DNA of 64,000 bases from contig JADZAC010000036.1 of NCBI GenBank assembly GCA_020852835.1, positions 22,948 to 86,947 on the forward strand, written 5' to 3'. Positions 1 through 9,143 of this stretch are shown here, one piece after another. How positions within the stretch are numbered: position 1 is the first letter of the stretch; each line of letters begins with the position of its first letter. The notes below the pieces were generated by a model that was given only the letters and a program-made list of their open reading frames with translations, searched no databases and was not told where the DNA came from. Source of the DNA: Flavobacteriales bacterium. GTDB lineage: Bacteria > Bacteroidota > Bacteroidia > Flavobacteriales_F > PHOS-HE28. A program made the position numbers and the translations under genes.

Positions 1-542
1 ATCGGCAGGGATATGCTGTTGACGATGTGCAGCATGGCCACCGTGACCCAAGTGCCGATGTAGAACCAGATGGCCACGTACAGGTGGCGCTCGCGCCGCT
101 TGAGGATGGTGCCGAACATGTTGATGCCGAACACGATCCACACAAAGGCGATGGCGATGTCGATGGGCCACTCCAGCTCGGCGTACTCCTTGCCCTGCGT
201 CATGCCCAGTGGCAGGGTGATGGCGGCGGCGACGATGATCAGTTGCCAACCCCAGAAGTGGATGTTGCTCAGCGCGTCGCTGAACATCCGCGTCTTCAGC
301 AGGCGCTGCAGGCTGTAGTAGGCCCCGGCGAAGATGGCGTTGCCCACAAAGGCGAAGATCACTGCGTTGGTGTGCAACGGCCGGATCCGGCCGAAGCTGA
401 AATACTTGGCCAGGTTCAGCGCGGGGTCCACCAGTTGCAGGGCGGCGATCAGCCCCACAAGCATGCCCACCACCCCCCAGAGGATGGTGATGAACACGAA
501 GTTCTTTACGATGCGGTTGTCGTACTGGAAACGCTCGATCAT
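1..542 (-). CDS. ccoN: cbb3-type cytochrome c oxidase subunit I (N-terminal part, truncated by window edge)
   Basis: Reverse translation MIERFQYDNRIVKNFVFITILWGVVGMLVGLIAALQLVDPALNLAKYFSFGRIRPLHTNAVIFAFVGNAIFAGAYYSLQRLLKTR; typical CcoN N-terminus directly downstream of ccoS. Confidence 0.93.
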   Translation of the reverse strand, partial: MIERFQYDNRIVKNFVFITILWGVVGMLVGLIAALQLVDPALNLAKYFSFGRIRPLHTNAVIFAFVGNAIFAGAYYSLQRLLKTRMFSDALSNIHFWGWQLIIVAAAITLPLGMTQGKEYAELEWPIDIAIAFVWIVFGINMFGTILKRRERHLYVAIWFYIGTWVTVAMLHIVNSISLP

Positions 543-545
543 GGA

Positions 546-746
546 TCAGGTTGGTTCGTTGGCGATCGGGTGGGTGATTGGCACGTGGGCAGGGCCCGCT
601 GCCGGGGCCGGATCATCCAGCAGGATGCGCACGGCGGGCGAACGGTCGTCGTCATATTGCCCCTTGCGCACCGAACGGATGAAGGCCAGCAGGAAGATCC
701 CGGCCATCAGGGTGCTGATCGTGAGCAGGAGGAAAATGACGCTCAT
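546..746 (-). CDS. ccoS: cbb3-type cytochrome oxidase assembly protein CcoS
   Basis: 66 aa, MSVIFLLLTISTLMAGIFLLAFIRSVRKGQYDD; CcoS signature, between ccoI and ccoN. Confidence 0.93.
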   Translation of the reverse strand: MSVIFLLLTISTLMAGIFLLAFIRSVRKGQYDDDRSPAVRILLDDPAPAAGPAHVPITHPIANEPT

Positions 747-816
747 CTGACAATTGAAGCAGGCAGCGAAAATGAACTGACCAATGTTACCTCATGTTGA
801 TGGTAGTTATGGAAAT

Positions 817-834
817 AACTGACATTTGTCAGTT
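817..834. promoter_or_regulatory. Candidate Crp/Fnr-family operator upstream of ccoS-ccoN
   Basis: AACTGACA-TT-TGTCAGTT, perfect 8-bp inverted repeat in the ccoI/ccoS intergenic gap; a degenerate TAnnTTTG-like box (TAACATTG, minus strand 782-789) lies downstream. Confidence 0.5.
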
Positions 835-872
835 GAAATGGCCTTGCTTTGGCAGGTCGCACCGCAGCAGCC

Positions 873-3281
873 TTAACCCAGGGTGCGCCGGGCGGCCCAC
901 CAGGTCGAGAGGGTAACGAAGCCCACCACGCTCACGCTGCTCAGGGGCATGAGGATGGCCGCGATCAGCGGGGTCATGTGGCCGGCCACGGCCAGGGCCA
1001 CGCCGGTGATGTTGTAGCACAGCGAAATGGCCAGGCTGGCGATAACGATGCGATGGGCCTTGCGGGAAAGCGCCAAAAAGCCCGGCAGGCGGTGCAGGGC
1101 GGCGGCATCCATGATGGCATCGCTGGAGGGGGTGAGGGCGGCGCTGGTCTCGGTGACCGTTACGCCCACATCTGCTTGGGCCAACGCCCCGGCATCGTTC
1201 AGGCCGTCGCCCACCATCAGCACCCGGGCGCCCTGTTGCTGCTGCTGGCGCACAGCTTCCTGCTTGTCCAGGGGTGAGCATCCCGTACGGATGGTTTCGG
1301 CGGCAAACAGCCCGGCCAGTTCGGGGTCCACTTGCACATCCCCGGTGAGCAGGCCGGTGCGGTAGTAGCCTTGCAGGGCCTGTACCGCACGGGCGATCCC
1401 GCTGCGGGGCTGCTTGCGGATGCTGAAGTAGCCGCGGGGTGCGCCATTGATGGCCAGGTGCACCTGGGCTTCACCCTTGCTGCGGGGCCGGTCCACCGCG
1501 CGGCAAAAGGCGGCCGAGCCCACCCGCACCGTGGTGCGGTCCACGGTGGCGAGGATGCCCTGGCCCGCGTGTTCATGCGCCCCGTATACCCGGCATGCCG
1601 GATCGGCGGCCTGCTTGAGCTCCTGGGCCAGCACGCTGCTCAGCGGGTGGGTGCTGTTGCGCGCCACCGCATGGGCCAACGCTTGCTCGCGGATGTCCAA
1701 GGGCGTGCCTACCCACTGCACCCGGTGGGCTTCACGCGCGGTGAGCGTGCCGGTTTTGTCGAACACCACGGTGCTGATCTGCGCCATGCGCTCCACCACC
1801 TCCGTGCTGCGCAGGAACAGCCCGCGCCGGCCCATCAGCCGCACGGTGTGGCCGTAGGCAAAGGGCATGCTCAGCGCCAGGGCGCACGGGCAGGCCACAA
1901 TGAGCACTGCTGTCACCACCGGCCACACCTGGGCCGGGTCGCGGCCCCACCAATACAATCCGGCCCCAACGGAGATCAGCAGTACGGCCAAGGTGAAACG
2001 CCGCGCCAACGCATCGATCAGCCGCGGCATGGCGGGGCGGCCATGCGCGGTTTCCTGCTCGGCCCACAGCTGCTTCAAGCGGCTGTCGGCAAAGGTGCGC
2101 AGCACCTCCAGTTCAATGGCGGCACCGCGCTGGCGGCCCCCGGCCTTGATCGTGCCGCCCACGGCTTTGCGCACCGGCAACGGCTCCCCGGTGATGAAGC
2201 TGTTGTCGATGTGGGCGGTGCCTTCCCGCAGGATGGCATCCACCGGCACCAGCTCTTGGTCGCGCACCAAAATGCGGTCGCCCGGCTGCAGGGCGGCCAC
2301 CTTCACCGCTTCTTCGCCCTGGTCCGTGCGCCGCAGCACCACCAAGGGCAGAAAGTCCTCCAGGGCCCGGTCGAAACGCAAGGCGCGGTAGGTGTAGGCC
2401 TGGTACCAGCGGCCGATCAGCAGGAAGAAGAGCAGCCCGGCGAGGGAATCAAAATAGCCGGGGCCGGTACCGCTGAGCACGTCGTACAGGCTGCGGGTCC
2501 ACAGTGCCACGATGCCCAAGGCGATAGGCTGGTCGATGTTGGCCGTACGGCTGCGGATGCCCGCCCAGGCGCTGCGGAAGAAATCGGTGCTCAGAAAGAA
2601 GACCACCGGGATGGAGAACAGCACGGTGAGCCATTGGAAACCGGTTTTCAGGCCGGCCTCGCCATCGGCACCCAGGTATTCCGGGATGGCGAACAGCATG
2701 GTGTTGCCGAAGATGAATCCCGCCACCCCCACGCGGATCAGCAGCAGGTGCGGCAGCTCGCGGCGCTTGCCCCCACCGCCGGTGACCTGGGGGCCATATC
2801 CGATGCGCCGCAGCAATTGCACCAATTGCGGCAGGGAAAGCGTTCCCTCGCGGAAGGTGACCGTGAGCTCCTTGTCGCTGAAGGATACGCGCGAGCGGAT
2901 GATGTCCGGGTTTATCCGGCTGAGGTTCTCCAACAGCCAAATGCATGAGCTGCAGTGCATCTGCGGCACATGCAAGCGCACCCGTGTGATGCCCTCCTCG
3001 CTGAACTCCACCAGTTTGGAGCGCACCTCTTCGAGGGCGAACAGCTCGGCGCGCTGCTCGTCCACGCTCGCGGCCTGTTTCACTCCGGGTTGCCGCTCCA
3101 GCTCGTAGTAGTTGCACAAGCCCGCCTCATTCAGCAGGTCGAACACCACCGTGCATCCCTGGCAACAGAAATCTTTGCCTTGGTGCACGCGGTGCTCCCC
3201 GCCGCAGGGGTCGCCGCAGTGGTAGCAGGTGGAGGTATCGGCAGGAGACTGGCTGGCCACGGGTGCAAAGAGCGGGAACAA
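873..3281 (-). CDS. ccoI: Heavy-metal translocating P-type ATPase (cbb3 oxidase copper delivery)
   Basis: 802 aa; DKTGTLT, CPCALALS, GDGLNDAGAL, N-terminal CYHCGDPC and CSSCIWLLE motifs; next to ccoS. Confidence 0.95.
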   Translation of the reverse strand: MFPLFAPVASQSPADTSTCYHCGDPCGGEHRVHQGKDFCCQGCTVVFDLLNEAGLCNYYELERQPGVKQAASVDEQRAELFALEEVRSKLVEFSEEGITRVRLHVPQMHCSSCIWLLENLSRINPDIIRSRVSFSDKELTVTFREGTLSLPQLVQLLRRIGYGPQVTGGGGKRRELPHLLLIRVGVAGFIFGNTMLFAIPEYLGADGEAGLKTGFQWLTVLFSIPVVFFLSTDFFRSAWAGIRSRTANIDQPIALGIVALWTRSLYDVLSGTGPGYFDSLAGLLFFLLIGRWYQAYTYRALRFDRALEDFLPLVVLRRTDQGEEAVKVAALQPGDRILVRDQELVPVDAILREGTAHIDNSFITGEPLPVRKAVGGTIKAGGRQRGAAIELEVLRTFADSRLKQLWAEQETAHGRPAMPRLIDALARRFTLAVLLISVGAGLYWWGRDPAQVWPVVTAVLIVACPCALALSMPFAYGHTVRLMGRRGLFLRSTEVVERMAQISTVVFDKTGTLTAREAHRVQWVGTPLDIREQALAHAVARNSTHPLSSVLAQELKQAADPACRVYGAHEHAGQGILATVDRTTVRVGSAAFCRAVDRPRSKGEAQVHLAINGAPRGYFSIRKQPRSGIARAVQALQGYYRTGLLTGDVQVDPELAGLFAAETIRTGCSPLDKQEAVRQQQQQGARVLMVGDGLNDAGALAQADVGVTVTETSAALTPSSDAIMDAAALHRLPGFLALSRKAHRIVIASLAISLCYNITGVALAVAGHMTPLIAAILMPLSSVSVVGFVTLSTWWAARRTLG

Positions 3282-3328
3282 TGCGTGACAGGTGCCTGAC
3301 GGAAATCAGCTGTACGGCCCGGCTGCGG

Positions 3329-3859
3329 TCAGTAGTACGGTGCGCAGAACAGGTACACCAGCACGCCGGTGATGCTCACGTAGAGCCAGAGCGGAAGGGT
3401 CCAGCGGGCCATGCGCCGGTGCTGATCGAAGCGCTTGCCCAAGGCGTGCACCAGGGTGATCAGCACCATGGGCACCAGCACCACGGAGAGCAGGATGTGC
3501 GAAATGAGCACCGGGAAGTAGAGCCACCCCAGCGTGCCGCCGTACTGCACCGAGGGAAAACTGCTGTGCTGCACCACGTAGCTGATCAGGAAAAGCACGC
3601 TGATGCCCACGGCCGCCACCATCATCCGGCGGTGCAGGTCCACGCGCTTGCGCCTGATGGCCGCCCACGCGCCCAGCAGCATCACCACGGCACAGGCGTT
3701 GAGCGTGGCGTTCACCTTGGGCAGGGTTGCCGGCGCCAGGCCGGTAACCTGGATGAATTGGGGGCCCAGGTACGTCAGGGACACCACGCCGAGCAGCGCA
3801 AGGCTGGCCGTCCATGCCAACGTGGTGCCCAAGCGGCCGCTGAAGATGGTCATGGTCAA
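3329..3859 (-). CDS. DUF420 family membrane protein
   Basis: 176 aa multi-TM protein next to SCO and caa3 oxidase genes; H-rich pattern typical of DUF420. Confidence 0.8.
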   Translation of the reverse strand: MTMTIFSGRLGTTLAWTASLALLGVVSLTYLGPQFIQVTGLAPATLPKVNATLNACAVVMLLGAWAAIRRKRVDLHRRMMVAAVGISVLFLISYVVQHSSFPSVQYGGTLGWLYFPVLISHILLSVVLVPMVLITLVHALGKRFDQHRRMARWTLPLWLYVSITGVLVYLFCAPYY

Positions 3860-4554
3860 TGGGCTCCCGCCCCGCGTGCCCGTTCGTTCTCCTCGTAGAG
3901 CAGCATTTTCAGGTCGGTCACCAGGTCGCGCATGGCATCGGTGCTGGTGCCGTCGTACATGCCGCGGATGTGGCGCTGCTTGTCCACCAGTACAAACTGG
4001 GGGGAGTGCACGAACAGCTCGGCCGAGGCGCTATCGGTGCCGGCGCTCAGCAGGTAGCCCAAGTTTCCTTGGCGGTAGATGTCGGCGGCGTTGCCCGTGA
4101 GGAATTTCCAGCGCGCTGGATCGGCCTGCAGCCGTTTGGCATAGGCCTTCAGTACCTGGGGCGTATCGTGCCCGGGGTCCACCGTGTGGCTCAGGAACAG
4201 CACGTCCTTGTACTGCGGCCCGTCCAGTTCCAGTTGCAGCTGCTGCATTTGCACGCTCATTTTCGGGCAGATGCTGGTGCAGCGGGTGAAGATGAAGTCG
4301 GCGATCAGCACCTTGCCTTCGGCGTCCTGGTCGCTGAAGGGTTGCCCGTTCTCGTCGATGAACCGGAAAGGAGGCACAGTGAAGTACGCTGTGTCGCCGG
4401 GGGCGTTCACCTCGTGGCGGCCCAAGTAAGGAAGGTTGGTATAGTGGCTCTTGCCGCCCCGGCCCAAGAGGATGGCACCGGGCACCAGCACCAGCAGGAT
4501 GATCAACAGGATGATCTTCCTGGGCTTGCTGGCCACGGCCGGTTCGCGGTTCAC
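3856..4554 (-). CDS. SCO1/SenC family copper chaperone
   Basis: 232 aa; FTRCTSICPKMSVQMQQLQ, SHTVDPGHDTPQVLKAYAKRL. Confidence 0.93.
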   Translation of the reverse strand: MNREPAVASKPRKIILLIILLVLVPGAILLGRGGKSHYTNLPYLGRHEVNAPGDTAYFTVPPFRFIDENGQPFSDQDAEGKVLIADFIFTRCTSICPKMSVQMQQLQLELDGPQYKDVLFLSHTVDPGHDTPQVLKAYAKRLQADPARWKFLTGNAADIYRQGNLGYLLSAGTDSASAELFVHSPQFVLVDKQRHIRGMYDGTSTDAMRDLVTDLKMLLYEENERARGAGAH

Positions 4555-4919
4555 AGGAATAACTTCAGGACGTTGTGCACGTACGTCGCTTCCCAGATCA
4601 GGATGAAAACGGCATACATCAGGAACAGCCCGTAAGGTATCAGGATCAGCCCGCGGATGTTGCGCCGCTCATCGCCCAGGTGCATGAAGGTCATCACGAT
4701 GTAGGATGCCTTCACCAAGGTGAGCATGATGAAGACCCACTTCACCCAGTGCCAGGCGTTGGGGAAGAGGTTGGTCCAGAACACCCCCAGCAGCACCTCC
4801 ACGGTGGTGACCACCGAGAGCAGGATGGTGACGAAGTAGATCTTCTTGCGGATGGCACGGCCCTGCTCCTCGCTGTGGCCTGCCCCAAGGCTGTATTCAA
4901 TGATGTCGTCGCGTTCCAT
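4551..4919 (-). CDS. Cytochrome c oxidase subunit IV family protein
   Basis: Internal start MERDDIIEYSLGAGHSEEQGRAIRKKIYFVT in the 160 aa ORF; 3-TM Bacteroidota COX4 type. Confidence 0.85.
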   Translation of the reverse strand: MERDDIIEYSLGAGHSEEQGRAIRKKIYFVTILLSVVTTVEVLLGVFWTNLFPNAWHWVKWVFIMLTLVKASYIVMTFMHLGDERRNIRGLILIPYGLFLMYAVFILIWEATYVHNVLKLFL

Positions 4920-4983
4920 TGCTGTGCGCCGTAGCCCGGCGGTGGCGGTTAGGAGTTCCTCGGTGGAAGTTGGGCGGTTGGGA

Positions 4984-5832
4984 TCAGACCAGGTAGAAGA
5001 AGGTGAACACGAACACCCACACCAGGTCCACAAAGTGCCAGTACAGGCCGGCCTTCTCCACCATTTCGTAATGGCCGCGGCGGTGGAACACGCCTTTTAC
5101 GGCTTGGGCCAGCACCACCAGGTTGAGGATCACCCCGGTGGTGACGTGGAAGCCGTGGAAGCCGGTAATGAAGAAGAAGAAGTTGGCGTACGCGGGCGGG
5201 CCGTACTCGTTCTCGGTCATGTTCGCCCCGCTGGTCACATGCACCGCATTTTGGTACAGCTTGTAGGCTTCGGGGCCGCTGACCACCTCGGAAGAGCGCG
5301 GGCTGCCGATGGACATGGCAAAGGTGGCCGGGTCCATGGCCTCCCCGTGGTGCGGGTTGTCCGCCAGGTAGGCCGTGCGCCCGTCGGCCAAGCTTACCCG
5401 GGCGTGGCTGCCGTGGATGAAGTGCGACCATTCGAAAGCCTGGGAGCCCAGGAAGAAAAGGCCGCCCAGCACCGTGAGGAAAAGCCACTTCACCACGCCC
5501 TTCTTGTCCATGCGGTGGCCGGCCTCCACGGCCAACACCATGGTCACCGAGCTGATGATCAGGATGAAGGTCATCAAGGCCACGTACATCAATGGATAGC
5601 TGCCGTGCAGCCCCGGGAAGGAGTTGAACACCTCCTCGCCCACGGGCCAGCTCATGCCGGGCCCCAGCGAGTGCCGGGCAAAGCCGTAGGCGCAGAGCAG
5701 GCCGGTGAAGGTGAGGGCGTCGGAGACCAGGAAGAACCAGATCATCAACTTCCCGTAGCTCATGCTGAACGGGGAACGCACGCCGCCCCACAGGGCAGCA
5801 CCGCTAAGGTTTTTGGAGGCTTCGCCGGACAT
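4984..5832 (-). CDS. Cytochrome c oxidase subunit III (caa3-type)
   Basis: 282 aa; MSYGKLMIWFFLVSDALTFTGLL, ITGFHGFHVTTGVILN, WHFVDLVWVFVFTFFYLV. Confidence 0.95.
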   Translation of the reverse strand: MSGEASKNLSGAALWGGVRSPFSMSYGKLMIWFFLVSDALTFTGLLCAYGFARHSLGPGMSWPVGEEVFNSFPGLHGSYPLMYVALMTFILIISSVTMVLAVEAGHRMDKKGVVKWLFLTVLGGLFFLGSQAFEWSHFIHGSHARVSLADGRTAYLADNPHHGEAMDPATFAMSIGSPRSSEVVSGPEAYKLYQNAVHVTSGANMTENEYGPPAYANFFFFITGFHGFHVTTGVILNLVVLAQAVKGVFHRRGHYEMVEKAGLYWHFVDLVWVFVFTFFYLV

Positions 5833-5856
5833 GGGTCGGTTTTCGTGTGGGCAATG

Positions 5857-6582
5857 TTAATGCACGTAGACCAAGAACAAAAGCAGGTACACCCAAAGAC
5901 CGGCCAAAAAGTGCCAGTACCAGGTGCCCGCCCACAGTCCTTGGTGGGAGGCTTGGCCGTATCGGCCCAAGGAGGCTTTCACCGACATCACCACCAGCGC
6001 GATCAGGCCGCCGATGACGTGGGCGAAGTGTGCGTAGGTGATGACGTAGAAATAGGAACTGGAGGTGTTGAGCGACTCCTCCATTTCCGCGTTCAGCGGG
6101 TGCTCGAAGGCGGCATCTTCGGGCAGAAAGAACTGCTCGCCGTTCTTCACCAAGGTGATGCCCCGGCGCTCGATGGTGTACTCCGTGCCGTACTCGCCGT
6201 GCAGGCTTTTCAGGCGTGAAACCAGGGCATAACCGTCGTGCAGCAGCTCATTCCAGCCCTTGAACTGGCTGAAGGCGAAGCAGGCGCCCAGCGCCAAGGT
6301 GGCCAGCACCCAAGGTGCCACCGTGCGCTTGTTGTTGCGGCGGGCGCTGCTGAGGGCCATGTGCATGGTGGCGCTGCTGGCGGCGATGAAGGCCGTGCTC
6401 CACCAGAAAGGCGCGGGCAACCGGAAATGCACCCAATAGTTCGCCCCGCCCATGCTCACCAGGTAGGCACTGGTAAGCCCGGCGAAGAACATGATCACGG
6501 AGAAAAAGAAGAAGTACGCGATGTTCTTCTTCGCCTTGTTCTTGCGGGCCTCCAGGTCGGGTCCCTGCTCTTGCTCGGTCAT
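5857..6582 (-). CDS. Heme-copper oxidase subunit III family protein
   Basis: 241 aa; AHFAHVIGGLIALVVM, GTWYWHFLAGLWVYLLLFLVYVH. Confidence 0.9.
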   Translation of the reverse strand: MTEQEQGPDLEARKNKAKKNIAYFFFFSVIMFFAGLTSAYLVSMGGANYWVHFRLPAPFWWSTAFIAASSATMHMALSSARRNNKRTVAPWVLATLALGACFAFSQFKGWNELLHDGYALVSRLKSLHGEYGTEYTIERRGITLVKNGEQFFLPEDAAFEHPLNAEMEESLNTSSSYFYVITYAHFAHVIGGLIALVVMSVKASLGRYGQASHQGLWAGTWYWHFLAGLWVYLLLFLVYVH

Positions 6583-7475
6583 AGCTTGTCCAATACATAG
6601 GCCAGTTGCACCACCGGCAGGTAGAGAAAGCTGGCGAACATCAGGCGCCGCGCGTCCGTTTTGTCCAACGAACGCATCAGGCGCAGGGCGTGCAGCAGCA
6701 TGTACAGGCCCAGCAGTACCGCCACCAGCGCGGACCAGGGACCGGTGAGGCCGAAGACCCAGGGAAGCAGGCCGGCCAGCAGGGCAAAGAAGGTGTAGAG
6801 GGCGATGAGGAAGCCGCTGAAATGGTCACGCCCGCCGCGGGAAGGCAGCAGGTGGTAACCGGCCTTGGCGTAGTCGTCATGAAGCACCCAGGAGATGCTC
6901 CAGAAATGGGGGAATTGCCACATGAACTGCATGGCGAAGAGCAGGCCCGCCCCCAGGCTGAAGGTGCCCGTGGCGGCCACATAGCCGAGCATGGGGGGGA
7001 AGGCCCCCGGGAAGGCCCCCACGAACACGGCCCAGGAGCTCAGGCGCTTCATGGGGGTGTAGAGCGCCACGTACATGAACAGGGAAAGCAGGCCCAGGAT
7101 GCCCGTGAGGGGCCCGAAGGTGCTCCACAACAGCAGGGTACCTGCGGCGCCGGCCACGGCGGCAATGGCTATGGCCTCGGCCACGCCCATGCTGCCGCGC
7201 ACCAAGGGGCGCTGGCTGGTGCGGGCCATGCGCCCGTCCTGCTCCACTTCGATCACTTGGTTCAGGGCGTCCGAGGCCCCGGTCACCAACAAACCGCCCA
7301 AGGCCAGCAGCAGGGCTTCGGCCATGCTGAAGCTGCCGGCAGGCACGGCAATGGCGTAGCCCAGCACGGCGCTCACCACCACCAGCGAGGCCAAGCGCAG
7401 CTTGAAGAGCGTGGCCACGTCCTTGAGTTTGGCCACCACGCCCGTGCGTGCGGCGTATGCTTCCCGCGTTTCCAT
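6579..7475 (-). CDS. cyoE: Heme O synthase (protoheme IX farnesyltransferase)
   Basis: DALNQVIEVEQDGRMARTSQRPL and YTPMKRLSSWAVFVGAFPGAFPPMLGY motifs; start METREAYAARTG chosen over the ORF start at 7541. Confidence 0.93.
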   Translation of the reverse strand: METREAYAARTGVVAKLKDVATLFKLRLASLVVVSAVLGYAIAVPAGSFSMAEALLLALGGLLVTGASDALNQVIEVEQDGRMARTSQRPLVRGSMGVAEAIAIAAVAGAAGTLLLWSTFGPLTGILGLLSLFMYVALYTPMKRLSSWAVFVGAFPGAFPPMLGYVAATGTFSLGAGLLFAMQFMWQFPHFWSISWVLHDDYAKAGYHLLPSRGGRDHFSGFLIALYTFFALLAGLLPWVFGLTGPWSALVAVLLGLYMLLHALRLMRSLDKTDARRLMFASFLYLPVVQLAYVLDKL

Positions 7476-7515
7476 TTGCGGCGGCGAAAGTAAGCCATGG
7501 GTGCCAGCCCGCAGC

Positions 7516-7556
7516 CCGCAGCCCAACGCCTTGTGCGGCAAGGCGTTGGGCTGCGG
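7516..7556. terminator. Strong GC-rich hairpin downstream of the Wzi-like gene (putative terminator)
   Basis: CCGCAGCCCAACGCCTTG-tgcgg-CAAGGCGTTGGGCTGCGG, 18-bp perfect stem; no clear U-tract. Confidence 0.55.
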
Positions 7557-7562
7557 CCCCGC

Positions 7563-9143
7563 TCACCGCACCGTTTGGAACGGGTGCCGTTCGTGCAGGT
7601 TGGCCGAGAGCCCCAGCCGGAGGTAGTTCGTCAGGTGGGCATTGCCGTGGGCCATGGTTTCGGCCCGCAAGGTCCAGGCTGCTTCCAGCATCAGCCCGCT
7701 GCGCGGCTCCACCAAGCGGCCGCCACGCAGTTCGTTGTGCACCACGGTGGCCTGCAGCGGGGCGCCGAGGTAGTAGCCCAGGTCGGCCTGCTGGCTGTTG
7801 GGTTGCATGGGGCGGTTATTGTCGGGCAGGAAGATGTTGTTGCCGTAGCTGGCGCCGCCGGCGGTATCCTGGCCCATCAGGCTCCAGCTCAATACGTTCT
7901 CCAACAGCCATGGGCCCTTGCGCCACTCGCCCTGCAGCAAGACCTCCACGAACCCCGCACCGTCCGGGTGCGCCAGGGCCTGCCCTTGGTGGGCGTAGTT
8001 CTGGCGGGGATCGTTGTGGATGTACATGAAGGGGCGGGCATAGTTCACCTCGGCGCGCAGTGAAAGTCCGCCCACCCCCAGCACCTCGTGGCCCAGCACC
8101 CCGGCCTGCACCCCCTGCTTGTTCCCGTACCAGCCATCGCCCGCACGCACATGGCTCAGCAGGAATTCATCCAAGATGACCTGCGCATACAACAGGGTGC
8201 CGCGCCCGGCTTTCACGTTCAAGGCAGCACCCATCAAGGCGTTGTCCGGCGAGCCCAGGCCGTATTCCACCGGCCGCAGGAAGATCACCGGGTTGATGTA
8301 GGAAATGTCGAAGCCGCGCGGATAGTCCGGGTCGCTGTCCTGCCAAATGATGGCCTCGAAAAAGCCGGCGTTCACCCGCTTGGAGATGTTCCACGACAGG
8401 TAGTGGATGCTGGCGAATTTTTTCCCCGGGCCCCGGTAGTCGATGCCGGTCACGGGCGTGTTGCGCATCAGGGTAAAGAGGTTCACGTAGCGGAAGTGCC
8501 ACGCCGTGGTGGTGATCCGCAGGTAGGGATGGCCGGTGGCCTCATCGCTGAGCAAGAGCGAGCGGTAGCCTTCGCCGATGAATTGGCGGCCTTTGCCCAA
8601 GGTCAGGTGGAAGTAGTCTCCCGCCTTGTAGTCGGCATAGCCGTTCCAGTCCCAGTGCGTAACGGGGTTGTCGCCGCAGGCGGTCCCTTCCCCCGGCACC
8701 ACCTGCTGCGCGAAGGCATAGCGGGCCAGGTAGTCGGGCAGGTATTCGCGCCAGCCCCGGATATCGCCCTGCAGGGTCCAGCGGGGGGAAGCGTTCCATT
8801 CCAGCCAGGCCCCGCCGCCCAAGCGGTATTTCAGCACGTCGCGCTCGCCGAAGGAAGTGCCGGCGATGGCGTCGATCAGGGGCCCTCCGTGCCAACGCCG
8901 CCCCGGGTCGGTGAGGTTTTGCAACCAGGGCCACGCGCCGGGCGTTTCGCCGGCACCGGTGTCCGGCAGGGTGCGCAGGTCTTCGCGGAAGTAGGGCCGT
9001 ATGGCGCTGTGCGCGGCGATGGTGCTGCGGTGCATGCGCGCGGTGAATGGCGCGTCCACCGTGCGCGACAAGGGGACCAGCCCCTGTTGCGCCAGCGCCG
9101 GAGATGCGCCCAGGAGCAAGCACAGGCCCAAGCCCCTGCTCAT
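7563..9143 (-). CDS. Capsule assembly Wzi-like outer membrane protein
   Basis: MSRGLGLCLLLGASPALAQQ signal peptide; LGKGRQFIGEGYRSLLLSDEATGHPYLRI matches the second Wzi-like protein at 10275-11801. The 830 aa ORF start is out of the true gene. Confidence 0.75.
   Translation of the reverse strand: MSRGLGLCLLLGASPALAQQGLVPLSRTVDAPFTARMHRSTIAAHSAIRPYFREDLRTLPDTGAGETPGAWPWLQNLTDPGRRWHGGPLIDAIAGTSFGERDVLKYRLGGGAWLEWNASPRWTLQGDIRGWREYLPDYLARYAFAQQVVPGEGTACGDNPVTHWDWNGYADYKAGDYFHLTLGKGRQFIGEGYRSLLLSDEATGHPYLRITTTAWHFRYVNLFTLMRNTPVTGIDYRGPGKKFASIHYLSWNISKRVNAGFFEAIIWQDSDPDYPRGFDISYINPVIFLRPVEYGLGSPDNALMGAALNVKAGRGTLLYAQVILDEFLLSHVRAGDGWYGNKQGVQAGVLGHEVLGVGGLSLRAEVNYARPFMYIHNDPRQNYAHQGQALAHPDGAGFVEVLLQGEWRKGPWLLENVLSWSLMGQDTAGGASYGNNIFLPDNNRPMQPNSQQADLGYYLGAPLQATVVHNELRGGRLVEPRSGLMLEAAWTLRAETMAHGNAHLTNYLRLGLSANLHERHPFQTVR

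Noticed and set aside
1332-2948. 538 aa plus-strand ORF
   Set aside because: Antisense shadow of ccoI.
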